Below are positions 33,807 through 42,754 of a stretch of DNA of 64,000 nt, piece by piece. The notes under the pieces were generated by a model. It was not told the origin of the DNA and ran no database searches. It worked only from the letters and a program-made list of their open reading frames with translations. This DNA comes from Planktophila sp965267775 (GTDB lineage Bacteria > Actinomycetota > Actinomycetes > Nanopelagicales > Nanopelagicaceae), in contig OZ254140.1 of the NCBI GenBank assembly GCA_965267775.1, forward strand, positions 1,432,324-1,496,323. Direction: 5' to 3'. Position numbers and translations under genes: made by a program. The first letter of the stretch is position 1. Each line of letters starts with the position of its first letter.

Positions 33807-34517
33807 ATGAGCACAGATTCCACAGGCAAGCGCATCCTCGTCGTCGACGATGAGAACAGCATCAGCGATCTCATCGCTACCTCACTCAAGTTTGTCGGCT
33901 TCGATGTCCGCACAGCTGCAAGTGGATCACAGGCTCTCGCAATTGCTGAAGAGTTCAAACCTCACGCAATGATTCTCGATGTCATGTTGCCCGATCTCGA
34001 TGGATTTGAAGTCTGTCGCCAGATTCGCAATGAAGGTCATCAAGTCGGCGTTCTCTTTCTCTCTGCAAAAGATGAGATGAAAGATAAGGTCCAAGGGCTC
34101 ACAATCGGTGGCGATGATTACATGACAAAGCCATTTAGCTTGGAAGAACTCGTTGCGCGCCTTAAGGCGCTTCTTCGTCGTATTGGAGTGGTCGAGCAGA
34201 ACGTTGATGATGAGAAGATTTCATTTGCAGATCTCGAACTTGATGAAGCAACACACGAGGTGCGTCGCGCGGGAAATCTCATTGAGTTATCCCCTACTGA
34301 ATTCACACTTCTTCGCTACTTACTCATCAATGCAGATCGCGTTGTCTCTAAGGCGCAGATCCTTGATCACGTATGGGATTACGACTTCGGAGGAGATGCA
34401 GGAATCGTTGAAACTTATATCTCTTACCTTCGCAAGAAGATTGATATCTACGAACCAGCGTTGATCCATACAGTGCGCGGCGTTGGCTACCGACTCCGTA
34501 TCGCACCAAGTAAGTAA
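33807..34517 (+). CDS. OmpR/PhoB-family response regulator
   Basis: A 236-residue two-domain regulator. Its receiver has Asp14/Asp15 (VVDDEN), phosphoacceptor Asp58 (ILDVMLPD) and Lys108 (MTKPF). The winged helix (about 140-232) has LSPTEFTLLRYLL, HVWDYDF and HTVRGVGYRLR, most like the TrcR/PrrA/MprA group of Actinobacteria. It is followed 12 bp later by its kinase. The signal is unknown. Confidence 0.93.
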   Translation: MSTDSTGKRILVVDDENSISDLIATSLKFVGFDVRTAASGSQALAIAEEFKPHAMILDVMLPDLDGFEVCRQIRNEGHQVGVLFLSAKDEMKDKVQGLTIGGDDYMTKPFSLEELVARLKALLRRIGVVEQNVDDEKISFADLELDEATHEVRRAGNLIELSPTEFTLLRYLLINADRVVSKAQILDHVWDYDFGGDAGIVETYISYLRKKIDIYEPALIHTVRGVGYRLRIAPSK

Positions 34518-34529
34518 TAGGCTTTTCTT

Positions 34530-36005
34530 ATGAAGAGCCCCTTGCGCACCTGGTCACTCCGTAGCCGTTTGGTTCTCGGAGTCGTTCTTCTGAGCGCTGC
34601 TGGTTTTATTCTCTCAAGCGTTGTTGCGCAACAAGCCCTCCGCTCATATTTGATTCAGCAGGTGGATACCGAACTCTTAACGCTCTCTGGAAGTTCTCTT
34701 CCTCGAATTGCAGAGGCGGGTATTGCGCGAGATCAAGATGACTTTGTTGCAGGAAAGAGCGGCCCTCGCGGAGGTGCTGATGAGGACAATGTTCCGCGTA
34801 CTCCACTTCAACGAATTCCAACTTCTACTTCGGTAACTTTGCTCGACGCAACTGGTGCGGTAGTGGCAGGTCTCGGTGGAGACCTCAACGCAGCCTCTGT
34901 TACTGATTATTTAGCTGGATTTACCCCTGCAGATGCTGCCGCATATCAAGGTAAAGCCTTCACTGTTAAGGCAGAAGGCCCTGATTTTCGAGCAGTAGCG
35001 CTCTCTCTGCCTAATGGCGCGGGAACTGTTGTTGCAGCGCAATCTCTCGCTGGTCTTAATCGCACCGTTGGGAAACTTGGTTTCTTCTTTCTTCTTATTG
35101 GATTACTACTTATTACTCTGATCGCGATCGCCTCACGTATTGTTATTAAGGTTGGTATGCGCCCACTTGAAGATGTTGAAGTAACCGCTGAACAGATTGC
35201 AGCCGGTGATCTCTCGGCCCGTATGCCAGATGCCAATCCACATACAGAGGTAGGCCGCCTCGTAACATCACTGAACTCAATGCTGGCACGTATCGAGACA
35301 TCTTTTGATGCTCGCGCTGAGAGCGAAAATAAACTCCGTCGATTTGTCGCAGATGCATCCCATGAACTTCGCACTCCATTAACTGCAATCCGTGGCTTCT
35401 CTGAGCTCTATCGCCAAGGTGCGGTCTCTGGTGAAGAGCCAACGCGCGAACTTATTGGCCGCATCGAAGGCGAATCAAAGCGCATGGGCTCTCTCGTTGA
35501 GGATCTCTTGCTCTTAGCTCGCATCGATCAGGCGCGCGAGATGGAATCTAAACCAGTGAATTTAGGCGAAGTTGTTGAATCTGCTGTCGCTTCTGCACGC
35601 GCTGCAGGTCCAGATCATCCAGTGACATTTACCGGAAACGATGAAGATTTATTTGCACTCGGTGATGAGGCGCGAATTCATCAAGTGATTGCAAACTTAC
35701 TTGCCAATGCTCGCGCGCACACACCTGCTGGTACTAAAATTGTCGTTTCACTGCACCGCGATGTAGATGGAATTCGAATCGCCGTTGCAGATAACGGACC
35801 TGGTTTATCTGCAGATGATCAGAAGAAGATCTTTGAGCGTTTCTATCGCGCAGATACTTCACGCGTCCGTGTTGATGGCGAAGGAAGCGGTCTAGGACTT
35901 TCGATTGTTGATGCTGTGATGAAGGCTCATGGTGGTTCTGTGACAGTTCAATCAGAGCTCGGAAAAGGTGCGACCTTTACCTTGTTCTTCCCTATTGCTG
36001 CTTAA
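34530..36005 (+). CDS. Sensor histidine kinase with HAMP domain
   Basis: A 491-residue membrane kinase paired with the preceding regulator. The first helix is about 11-34 and the second about 183-206, and they flank a sensor domain of about 150 residues. HAMP follows at 203-255, then His278 in DASHELRTPLTAI, the N box (NLLANARAH), DNGPGLS and GSGLGLSIV. The domain order is that of the PrrB/TrcS type. No Hpt or receiver extension is present, in contrast to the kinase at 2.8 kb. Confidence 0.94.
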   Translation: MKSPLRTWSLRSRLVLGVVLLSAAGFILSSVVAQQALRSYLIQQVDTELLTLSGSSLPRIAEAGIARDQDDFVAGKSGPRGGADEDNVPRTPLQRIPTSTSVTLLDATGAVVAGLGGDLNAASVTDYLAGFTPADAAAYQGKAFTVKAEGPDFRAVALSLPNGAGTVVAAQSLAGLNRTVGKLGFFFLLIGLLLITLIAIASRIVIKVGMRPLEDVEVTAEQIAAGDLSARMPDANPHTEVGRLVTSLNSMLARIETSFDARAESENKLRRFVADASHELRTPLTAIRGFSELYRQGAVSGEEPTRELIGRIEGESKRMGSLVEDLLLLARIDQAREMESKPVNLGEVVESAVASARAAGPDHPVTFTGNDEDLFALGDEARIHQVIANLLANARAHTPAGTKIVVSLHRDVDGIRIAVADNGPGLSADDQKKIFERFYRADTSRVRVDGEGSGLGLSIVDAVMKAHGGSVTVQSELGKGATFTLFFPIAA

Positions 36006-36008
36006 CGC

Positions 36009-36929
36009 TTAATTGGCGGGGCCGAGAGATTCCATCGCGCGAAGTGTTGCAATGCGCTCTTCAATAGGTGGGTGAGTACTAAATAACTTTGAGACTGATT
36101 TTCCATCGAGTGGTGATTCAATCCAGATATGTGCAACGGCATTCGACTTCTGACGAACGACAGTTGTATCTGCAGCTAAAACTTCCAACGCCTTACGTAG
36201 CCCTGCTGGGTTACGAGTGAATTGAACTGCAGTCGCATCAGCGAGAGATTCACGCTTACGTGAGATCGCAGATTTAAGAAGTATCGCGGCAATTGGGGCG
36301 AGAATCAAAACTGCTAGAGAGATGATCAGCGCAACGGGATTCTGATTATTGTCGCGGCGATCACGGCCACCACCAAACCACATCATGCGGGTAAGGAAGT
36401 CAGACAAGATTGCAATTGCGCCAGCTGTTGTCGCCGCAACTGCAGATACCAAGGTGTCGCGATTAGCGACATGACTCATCTCATGTGCGATCACGCCTTG
36501 TAGCTCATCACGATCCATGACCTCAAGGATGCGAGTGGTAAATGCAATTAGCGCATGCTCTGGGTCGCGACCTGTAGCAAATGCATTTGGGGCGCTATCT
36601 TCAACGATTGCCACCTTGGGCATAGGTAGACCTGAAGCAATAACGACTTCTTCGATGAGATTGAAGAGTTCGGGTGCATCTTTACGTGAGATGAGCTTTG
36701 CACCCGTCATTGTGATAACTAATTTATCTGAGCCGTAATATGAACCCCAGACTCCAACTAACGCGATACCGACAGCGAGTGGAACGACAAATGTTGTAGT
36801 TCCGGCGCCGAAATAGGTAAGTGCTGCAAAGGCGACGAGCCCTGTCAATAAACCCATAGAGGCTAAGAGAAAGTACGTCTTTCCCTTATTTGCCGATTGG
36901 AGATCGCGAAAGTTAGAGCTGCTAGCCAT
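36009..36929 (-). CDS. htpX: M48 zinc metalloprotease HtpX
   Basis: A 306-residue membrane protease for quality control of membrane proteins. The zinc site HEMSH uses His149, Glu150 and His153, and the third ligand is Glu in RKRESLADA. Helices lie near 20-65 and 165-215. The gene starts 2 bp after lemA, forming a lemA-htpX operon. It ends 3 bp from the convergent kinase. Confidence 0.94.
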   Translation of the reverse strand: MASSSNFRDLQSANKGKTYFLLASMGLLTGLVAFAALTYFGAGTTTFVVPLAVGIALVGVWGSYYGSDKLVITMTGAKLISRKDAPELFNLIEEVVIASGLPMPKVAIVEDSAPNAFATGRDPEHALIAFTTRILEVMDRDELQGVIAHEMSHVANRDTLVSAVAATTAGAIAILSDFLTRMMWFGGGRDRRDNNQNPVALIISLAVLILAPIAAILLKSAISRKRESLADATAVQFTRNPAGLRKALEVLAADTTVVRQKSNAVAHIWIESPLDGKSVSKLFSTHPPIEERIATLRAMESLGPAN

Positions 36930-36931
36930 TA

Positions 36932-37489
36932 TTAGAACTTAACGTTGGGTACGTTGCGATCTGCTGCGTTTTCTACTTCATAGAATGCGCGAGCGCTGAC
37001 CTTTGCAAGCCCTGCGAAGAAACTTGTAGGAATTGTTGCAACTGCCTGATTGAGCGAGCGCACATTGTCGTTATAGAACTGGCGAGCAAATGAAACTTTA
37101 TTCTCTGTTGTTGAGAGCTCTTCCTGAAGTGATAAGAAGTTTGCTGACGCCTTGAGATCTGGATAGCCTTCCGCAACTGCGAGCAAACCACGAAGCGCAC
37201 TTGTTACTGCACCATCTGCTGCTGCAACATCACCGATTGTTGATGCGCTCGTAGCCTTTGCTCGTGCTGCAACAACTGCATCGAAAGTTGATTGCTCGTG
37301 CTTTGCATATCCCTTAACTGTCTCAACGAGGTTAGGAATCAAATCTGCGCGGCGCTTGAGTTGAACTTCGATCTGTGCCCATGCCTCATCGACGGTGATG
37401 TTGAGGCGGACAAGGCGGTTGTATTGAGCGATAACAAAGAGTGCGATAAGCGCTACTGCGCCGAGAATTAGTATGAGAGTGAGGTCCAT
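36932..37489 (-). CDS. lemA: LemA family protein
   Basis: A 185-residue membrane-anchored helical protein: one N-terminal helix (about 2-22), then long alpha-helices with the family motifs RLNITVDEAWAQIEVQLKRR and RADLIPNLVETVKGYA. The exact function is unknown. It is often encoded with HtpX, as here, which suggests a joint role in envelope maintenance. Confidence 0.93.
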   Translation of the reverse strand: MDLTLILILGAVALIALFVIAQYNRLVRLNITVDEAWAQIEVQLKRRADLIPNLVETVKGYAKHEQSTFDAVVAARAKATSASTIGDVAAADGAVTSALRGLLAVAEGYPDLKASANFLSLQEELSTTENKVSFARQFYNDNVRSLNQAVATIPTSFFAGLAKVSARAFYEVENAADRNVPNVKF

Positions 37490-37531
37490 GATGAATTTAA
37501 CCCGTTTTCTCCGGGCGTTATTCCCGGGTGG

Positions 37532-38110
37532 CTATTTAATAGTACTGCGGTGGAAGTTCATAAAGGAACGGCTTGGGGTTGGCCCACGCTGTCCCTGGTA
37601 ACGGTTGAGATATTGCGCTGAACCGTATGGATGTTCTGCCGCTGATGAGAGCTTAATAAGACAGAGCTGGCCGATCTTCATACCTGGGTATAACTTCACA
37701 GGGAGGTTGGCTACATTTGAAAGTTCAAGAGTGATGTGGCCAGAAAATCCTGGATCGATAAATCCTGCAGTTGAGTGAGTCAAGAGACCGAGGCGGCCCA
37801 GTGATGACTTTCCTTCAAGGCGACCTGCAATGTCATCAGGAAGTGTGATGACCTCATATGTTGATGCGAGAACGAATTCACCTGGGTGCAAAATAAATGC
37901 TTCGCCATCTTCAGCGATGATTTCGCGAGTCAGCTCTGGCTGCTCAAGCGCTGGGTCGATGACTTCATATTTGTGATTCTCAAAGACGCGGAAGAACTTA
38001 TCGAGGCGGACATCGACTGAGGATGGCTGGATCATCGACTCTGCGAAAGGCTCGACGCCTACACGCTTAGATTCGATCTGGGCACGGATATCGCGGTCAC
38101 TAAGTAGCAC
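37532..38110 (-). CDS. dcd: dCTP deaminase (probably bifunctional, dUMP-forming)
   Basis: A 192-residue trimeric enzyme of the Dcd/dUTPase superfamily. The motifs include SSVDVRLD, GKSSLGRLGL, the catalytic Glu in HITLELSN, and PGMKIGQL. Actinobacterial members both deaminate dCTP and hydrolyse dUTP to dUMP, so the same is expected here. The GTG start at 38110 is preceded by a leaderless box. It is divergent from the acyl-CoA dehydrogenase. Confidence 0.93.
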   Translation of the reverse strand: MLLSDRDIRAQIESKRVGVEPFAESMIQPSSVDVRLDKFFRVFENHKYEVIDPALEQPELTREIIAEDGEAFILHPGEFVLASTYEVITLPDDIAGRLEGKSSLGRLGLLTHSTAGFIDPGFSGHITLELSNVANLPVKLYPGMKIGQLCLIKLSSAAEHPYGSAQYLNRYQGQRGPTPSRSFMNFHRSTIK

Positions 38111-38116
38111 GGCTGT

Positions 38117-38122
38117 ACCTTA
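38117..38122 (-). promoter_or_regulatory. -10 box for leaderless dcd
   Basis: The minus strand reads TAAGGT-ACAGCC-GTG. The same hexamer precedes trxB, and it supports the GTG start. Confidence 0.5.
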
Positions 38123-38193
38123 TCTATTGGGGCGCGGAAAAATACTCTTCGCCACCACTTGCATAAGTTACTGGTGGGTAGAACTATTACGCC

Positions 38194-40020
38194 ATGAGCC
38201 ATTACACAGCCAACCTCCGCGATATTGAATTCTGCCTCTTCGACCTCCTCGGTCGCGACAAAGTCTTGGGTAGCTCTCACTACTCAGATCTCGATCGCGA
38301 TACAGCGATGGGAATGTTGGAGGAGATCAAGCGCATTACCGAAAATGATCTCGCTGCATCATTTGTCGATGGCGATCGCATCGGAACAATCTTCGATAAA
38401 GCAACTGGCGATGTGAAGCTCCCTGAAAGTTTTAAGAAGTCATACAAAGCATTCGTTGATCAGGGGTGGTGGAGCCTCGACGCTCCAGTAGAACTTGGTG
38501 GAACAAAAGTTCCTCCATCACTTCGTTGGGCAATTGCTGAAATGGTTCTTGGTTCAAATCCAGCGATTCACATCTACGCATCTGGTTATGCATTTGCACA
38601 GGTTGCTTACACGCTCGGCACAGAAGATCAGAAGAAGATGGCGGGCCACATGGTCAATCGCCACTGGGGCGCAACTATGCAATTGACAGAACCTGATGCA
38701 GGTTCAGATGTTGGTGCAGGTCGCACAAAGGCTGTTCAGCAGGCAGATGGAACATGGCACATCACAGGTACAAAGCGATTTATCACATCAGGTGATGCTG
38801 ATATCTACGAGAACATCATGCACTTCACGCTTGCTCGTCGTGAAGGTGGCGGACCAGGAACAAAGGGTCTCTCGCTCTTCCTTATTCCAAAGTTTATGTT
38901 CGACCTTGAGACAGGCGATCTTGGAAAGCGCAATGGTGTCTATGTCACCAATGTTGAACACAAGATGGGTCTCAATGTCTCTGCAACGTGCGAGATGAAT
39001 CTCGGTGAGAAGGAGCCAGCAGTTGGTTACCTCCTCGGTGATGTTCATGAAGGTATTGCACAGATGTTTAAGGTCATCGAATTTGCTCGCATGATGGTGG
39101 GAACAAAGGCGATCTCAACACTTTCAGCTGGTTACATGCAGGCGCTTGCATATGCAAAGTCACGTGTACAAGGTGGAGATATGAAGGTGATGAACGATAA
39201 GGCTTCACCACGCGTGACCATCATCAACCATCCAGATGTACGTCGCTCATTAATGGTCCAGAAGTCCTATGCAGAAGGCATGAGAGCCCTTGTTCTCTTC
39301 ACTGCAGCTCAACAAGATGAGGTAGAACTTGCACGCGCTGCAGGCGATGAAGATCGTTTGAAGAAGGCAGAAGCGCTCAATGATCTCTTGCTTCCAGTTG
39401 TTAAGGGCTTCGGTTCAGAGCGAGCATGGACACTTCTTGGAACTGAAAGCTTGCAAACATTTGGTGGTTCAGGCTTCACACAAGATTGGCCACTAGAACA
39501 ATATGTACGCGATGCAAAGATTGATACTTTGTATGAAGGTACAACTGCAATTCAAGGTCTCGACTTCTTCTTCCGTAAGGTTGTTAAGGATGGCGGCAAG
39601 GCCCTTGGTGCTCTCGGTAAAGAGATTGCAGCATTTGCAGAAGCTGGTGGAACCAATGCTGCTGAGAAGCAGGCTCTACTTAAGGCCCTCGGTGATCTCA
39701 ATGGAATCATCGGTGTACTTGTAGGACATGCAATGGCATCACAGGAAGATCCAAAGGAGATCTACAAGGTGGGTCTCAATACATCTCGTGCGCTGATGGC
39801 TGTCGGCGACATCATCATCTCTTGGTTGCTCCTTCGCCAGGCTGATATTGCGGCAGAGAAGCTTCCAACTGCAACTGGTAAGGATAAGGATTTCTACACC
39901 GGCAAGATTGCAGCAGCGAACTTCTTCGTTCATAACGTTCTGCCTCACATCACAGCAGACCGCAAGATTGTTGAAGCAACAGATAACACCATCATGGATC
40001 TTCCAGAGGGTGCTTTCTAA
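38194..40020 (+). CDS. Acyl-CoA dehydrogenase, FadE5-like
   Basis: A 608-residue flavoenzyme for the first step of fatty-acid beta-oxidation. It is longer than ordinary acyl-CoA dehydrogenases (about 380) and matches the large FadE5 type with an extra C-terminal helical domain. FAD/substrate motifs are LTEPDAGSDVGA and TGTKRFITSGD; the later YEGTTAIQGLDFF holds the conserved loop near the flavin. Its electrons would go to ETF and then to the EtfD-like protein at 25.7 kb. A box AACTAT-TACGCC before ATG suggests a leaderless mRNA. Confidence 0.93.
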   Translation: MSHYTANLRDIEFCLFDLLGRDKVLGSSHYSDLDRDTAMGMLEEIKRITENDLAASFVDGDRIGTIFDKATGDVKLPESFKKSYKAFVDQGWWSLDAPVELGGTKVPPSLRWAIAEMVLGSNPAIHIYASGYAFAQVAYTLGTEDQKKMAGHMVNRHWGATMQLTEPDAGSDVGAGRTKAVQQADGTWHITGTKRFITSGDADIYENIMHFTLARREGGGPGTKGLSLFLIPKFMFDLETGDLGKRNGVYVTNVEHKMGLNVSATCEMNLGEKEPAVGYLLGDVHEGIAQMFKVIEFARMMVGTKAISTLSAGYMQALAYAKSRVQGGDMKVMNDKASPRVTIINHPDVRRSLMVQKSYAEGMRALVLFTAAQQDEVELARAAGDEDRLKKAEALNDLLLPVVKGFGSERAWTLLGTESLQTFGGSGFTQDWPLEQYVRDAKIDTLYEGTTAIQGLDFFFRKVVKDGGKALGALGKEIAAFAEAGGTNAAEKQALLKALGDLNGIIGVLVGHAMASQEDPKEIYKVGLNTSRALMAVGDIIISWLLLRQADIAAEKLPTATGKDKDFYTGKIAAANFFVHNVLPHITADRKIVEATDNTIMDLPEGAF

Positions 40021-40052
40021 TTTGATTTCAATCTAATACAAGATTGTTAGGA

Positions 40053-40058
40053 TAGGCT
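40053..40058 (+). promoter_or_regulatory. -10 box for leaderless EamA transporter
   Basis: The sequence reads TAGGCT-CGCCCG-GTG, which favours the GTG at 40065 over the following ATG. Confidence 0.45.
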
Positions 40059-40064
40059 CGCCCG

Positions 40065-40988
40065 GTGATGAAACACCGCGGCGAGCTTTATCTTTTCCTG
40101 GGCGCTCTCACTTTCTCTGTTAATGGCATCTTCTCAACAGTTGTACTCGAGCATATGTCAGCGTTCCGCTTGGCTCAGATTCGCGCAATCTCTGCATTTA
40201 CAATTCTCTTTCTCTTCGCACTTATCTTCCGTCGCGAACTCTTAAGAATCACCAAACGCGAACTTCCGATTGCAATCGCCTACGGAATCATCGGCTTTGC
40301 CCTCGTCAATGTCGGTTATTTCCTCGGAATTGAGCGTGGATTACCCCTTGGTCTGGTCCTCGTTCTCGAGTTCACTGCGCCCATCTGGATCGCGCTCTGG
40401 ATCAAATATGTACGAAAAGGTTTCGTTGCTAGAGATATGTGGGTGGCAATTGCGCTCTCACTCCTTGGCCTCTTGCTCGTGACAAAGATTTGGGATGGCT
40501 TTACCTTCGATCTCCTCGGATTAGTGGGCGCACTCGGTAGCGCATTTGCTCTCACCGGATACTTTCTTATCGGCGAAAAGTTTGGAACTGGCCGCCATCC
40601 GATGAGCTCAACAATTATTGGACTCGGTATCGCCGGTACTTTCTGGGCGATTGTCCTACCGATCTGGAAATTTCCGACGGCAATTTTTACCGCGAAGATG
40701 GATATCCATGGCTATCTCGCCGGACATCTCTTTCCAGGGTGGTTACTTCTTCTCTGGGTAGTCGTAATGGGAACAATCGTCCCTTACCTCTTTGTGATCA
40801 GCGGACTTCGACTATTAAGTGCATCAAAGAGCAGCGTTATTGGAATGCTAGAACCAGTTCTTGCTGGAATCTTCGCTTGGATCTGGCTCAACCAGAGTTG
40901 GGATTCAATTCAGTTGGTAGGCGCAGCAATTGTATTAATTGGAATCTATCTCGCAGATAGATCTAAAGCAGTTGCAACAAGTAATTAA
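40065..40988 (+). CDS. EamA/DMT-family transporter
   Basis: A 307-residue protein with ten predicted membrane helices in two homologous EamA halves; the second half ends with VIGMLEPVLAGIFAWIWLNQ, a family signature. It probably exports or exchanges amino acids or other small metabolites; the substrate cannot be read from sequence. It starts at GTG 40065 (or ATG 40068). It is a single gene, convergent with dnaB. Confidence 0.9.
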   Translation: MMKHRGELYLFLGALTFSVNGIFSTVVLEHMSAFRLAQIRAISAFTILFLFALIFRRELLRITKRELPIAIAYGIIGFALVNVGYFLGIERGLPLGLVLVLEFTAPIWIALWIKYVRKGFVARDMWVAIALSLLGLLLVTKIWDGFTFDLLGLVGALGSAFALTGYFLIGEKFGTGRHPMSSTIIGLGIAGTFWAIVLPIWKFPTAIFTAKMDIHGYLAGHLFPGWLLLLWVVVMGTIVPYLFVISGLRLLSASKSSVIGMLEPVLAGIFAWIWLNQSWDSIQLVGAAIVLIGIYLADRSKAVATSN

Positions 40989-41019
40989 AAAGTTTCCCTA
41001 GAGATTTCAACGCGCGGAA

Positions 41020-42525
41020 CTATTCGTTCCAACCACCATCGCCGGATTCAGATGGTTGTTGATCACCATAGGGAGAGTTAGGTACATAGCCAGCTGGAGC
41101 TGTCGCTGGAGTCGATGCTGACTCATTCCAATCGCGAGGCTGTTGGCTCTCAGCCATATCGAAGAAGCGCGCAAAGTGAAGTTGTGCAGAGACTGTAATC
41201 GTACGAGTTGGACCATTACGGTGCTTAGCGACGATGAGATCTGCCTCGCCCGCACGGTTCTGTGCGTCATACATATCTTCGCGGTGCAAGAGAATTACAA
41301 CGTCGGCATCCTGCTCGATAGAACCTGATTCACGAAGGTCAGAGAGCATTGGCTTCTTATCGGTACGTTGTTCAGGTCCACGGTTGAGCTGAGAGATAGC
41401 AATAACAGGGACATCAAGCTCTTTTGCCATCAACTTAATCTGGCGAGAGAAGTCAGATACTTCCTGCTGACGATTCTCAACGCGCTTACCTGAAGTCATC
41501 AACTGCAGGTAATCAATCACTATTAACTTGAGATCATGGCGTTGCTTAAGGCGGCGCGCCTTTGCACGGATCTCCATCATTGAAAGGTTCGGTGAATCAT
41601 CGATAAAGAGTGGTGCATCAGAGATTTCACCCATACGTCGTGCAAGCTTTGCCCATTCGTCATCGCTGAGTTGGCCGGAACGAATATTGTTAAGACCAAC
41701 TCGAGCCTCTGAAGACAACATACGCATTGTGATTTCAGATTTCGACATTTCGAGAGAGAAGATCACTGCAGCTTTATTCTCATGAATTGATGCATAGCGT
41801 GCGATATCAAGTCCGAGCGTTGACTTACCAACTGCAGGTCGCGCTGCAACGATGATCATATTTCCTGGGTGGAGACCATGAGTTAACTTATCGAGATCAC
41901 GGAAACCAGTCATCACACCTTCAACACCGCCACCCTTAGAGATTGCTTCAATCTCATCGAGCGCCTGTGGAAGCAAAGTATTTAATTGAACATAATCCTC
42001 AGATGAACGTCGTTCGGTAACTGCATAAATCTCAGCCTGTGCTGCATCTACAGCATCATCTACTTCACCATTTTGATCGTAACCAAGTTGTACAACCTTT
42101 GTTCCTGCTTCAACAAGGCGGCGCATGATTGCGTGATCGAGAACAATCTTTGCGTAGTAACTTGCATTTGCAGCTGTTGGAACAGATGAGATAAGTGTGT
42201 GAAGGTATGGAGCACCACCTGCACGTGCAATCTCTCCGCGCTTTGTTAGCTCGGCAGAGACGGTAATTGCATCAGCTGGTTCACCGCGACCATAGAGATC
42301 AAGAACTGCTTCAAAGATTAGCTCGTGTGCAGGGCGATAGAAATCTCGTGAACGTAATACTTCAACAACATCTGCAATTGCATCTTTCGAGAGCAACATT
42401 CCACCGAGAACAGATTGTTCTGCTTGTAAATCTTGCGGTGGAGTGCGTTCAAATTCGACACCGACAGTGTTCTGTTGCCCGCGCTCTTGGCGGGGGCTAT
42501 TGCTAGGAAACTCTGCGATGCTCAC
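41020..42525 (-). CDS. dnaB: Replicative DNA helicase DnaB
   Basis: A hexameric helicase of 501 residues if started at GTG 42525, or 511 from TTG 42555. The N-terminal domain (PPQDLQAEQSVLGGML...) leads to the RecA-like motor with Walker A ARPAVGKSTLG and Walker B LKLIVIDYLQLM, then QLNRGPEQR. No intein interrupts it, unlike in some mycobacteria. GTG 42525 is preferred because CACTAT lies seven bases before it, but TTG cannot be excluded. The spacer to corA holds several DnaA-box-like sites. Confidence 0.95.
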   Translation of the reverse strand: MSIAEFPSNSPRQERGQQNTVGVEFERTPPQDLQAEQSVLGGMLLSKDAIADVVEVLRSRDFYRPAHELIFEAVLDLYGRGEPADAITVSAELTKRGEIARAGGAPYLHTLISSVPTAANASYYAKIVLDHAIMRRLVEAGTKVVQLGYDQNGEVDDAVDAAQAEIYAVTERRSSEDYVQLNTLLPQALDEIEAISKGGGVEGVMTGFRDLDKLTHGLHPGNMIIVAARPAVGKSTLGLDIARYASIHENKAAVIFSLEMSKSEITMRMLSSEARVGLNNIRSGQLSDDEWAKLARRMGEISDAPLFIDDSPNLSMMEIRAKARRLKQRHDLKLIVIDYLQLMTSGKRVENRQQEVSDFSRQIKLMAKELDVPVIAISQLNRGPEQRTDKKPMLSDLRESGSIEQDADVVILLHREDMYDAQNRAGEADLIVAKHRNGPTRTITVSAQLHFARFFDMAESQQPRDWNESASTPATAPAGYVPNSPYGDQQPSESGDGGWNE

Positions 42526-42568
42526 GTGGGCAATAGTGGCTTCGACCTCTGACAATTACTACTCGCTA

Positions 42569-42653
42569 TGTGTATAAGGGTGTGTGTAACTCACCTTTTC
42601 CTGTGTGGAAGGGTGAGGATAAAGTGTGGATAACTCTGGATATAGGTGGATAA
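42569..42653. promoter_or_regulatory. Cluster of DnaA-box-like sites between dnaB and corA
   Basis: Four 9-mers in one orientation resemble the DnaA box TGTGGATAA: TGTGTATAA (42569-42577), TGAGGATAA (42614-42622), an exact TGTGGATAA (42625-42633) and GGTGGATAA (42645-42653). The exact and last boxes start 20 bp apart, two helical turns. Three carry one mismatch. They lie within the dnaB promoter region. Confidence 0.6.
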
Positions 42654-42754
42654 CTCCCGATTTAAGCGTAGAAATCTGTGGAGGGAATTACCTCACCGAC
42701 ATCTCATATCGTGGGCTTTACTCTTTATTCACCAAAGGCAGGCAGGATTGCCCC

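Noticed and set aside
40030..40046. CAATCT-AATACA-AGATTG hairpin after the acyl-CoA dehydrogenase as a terminator
   Set aside because: Six AT-rich pairs without a U tract, and it runs into the next promoter.
42626..42754. Upstream extension of corA to GTG 42626
   Set aside because: The stretch consists of DnaA-box-like repeats; a better ATG with a -10 box is at 42755.
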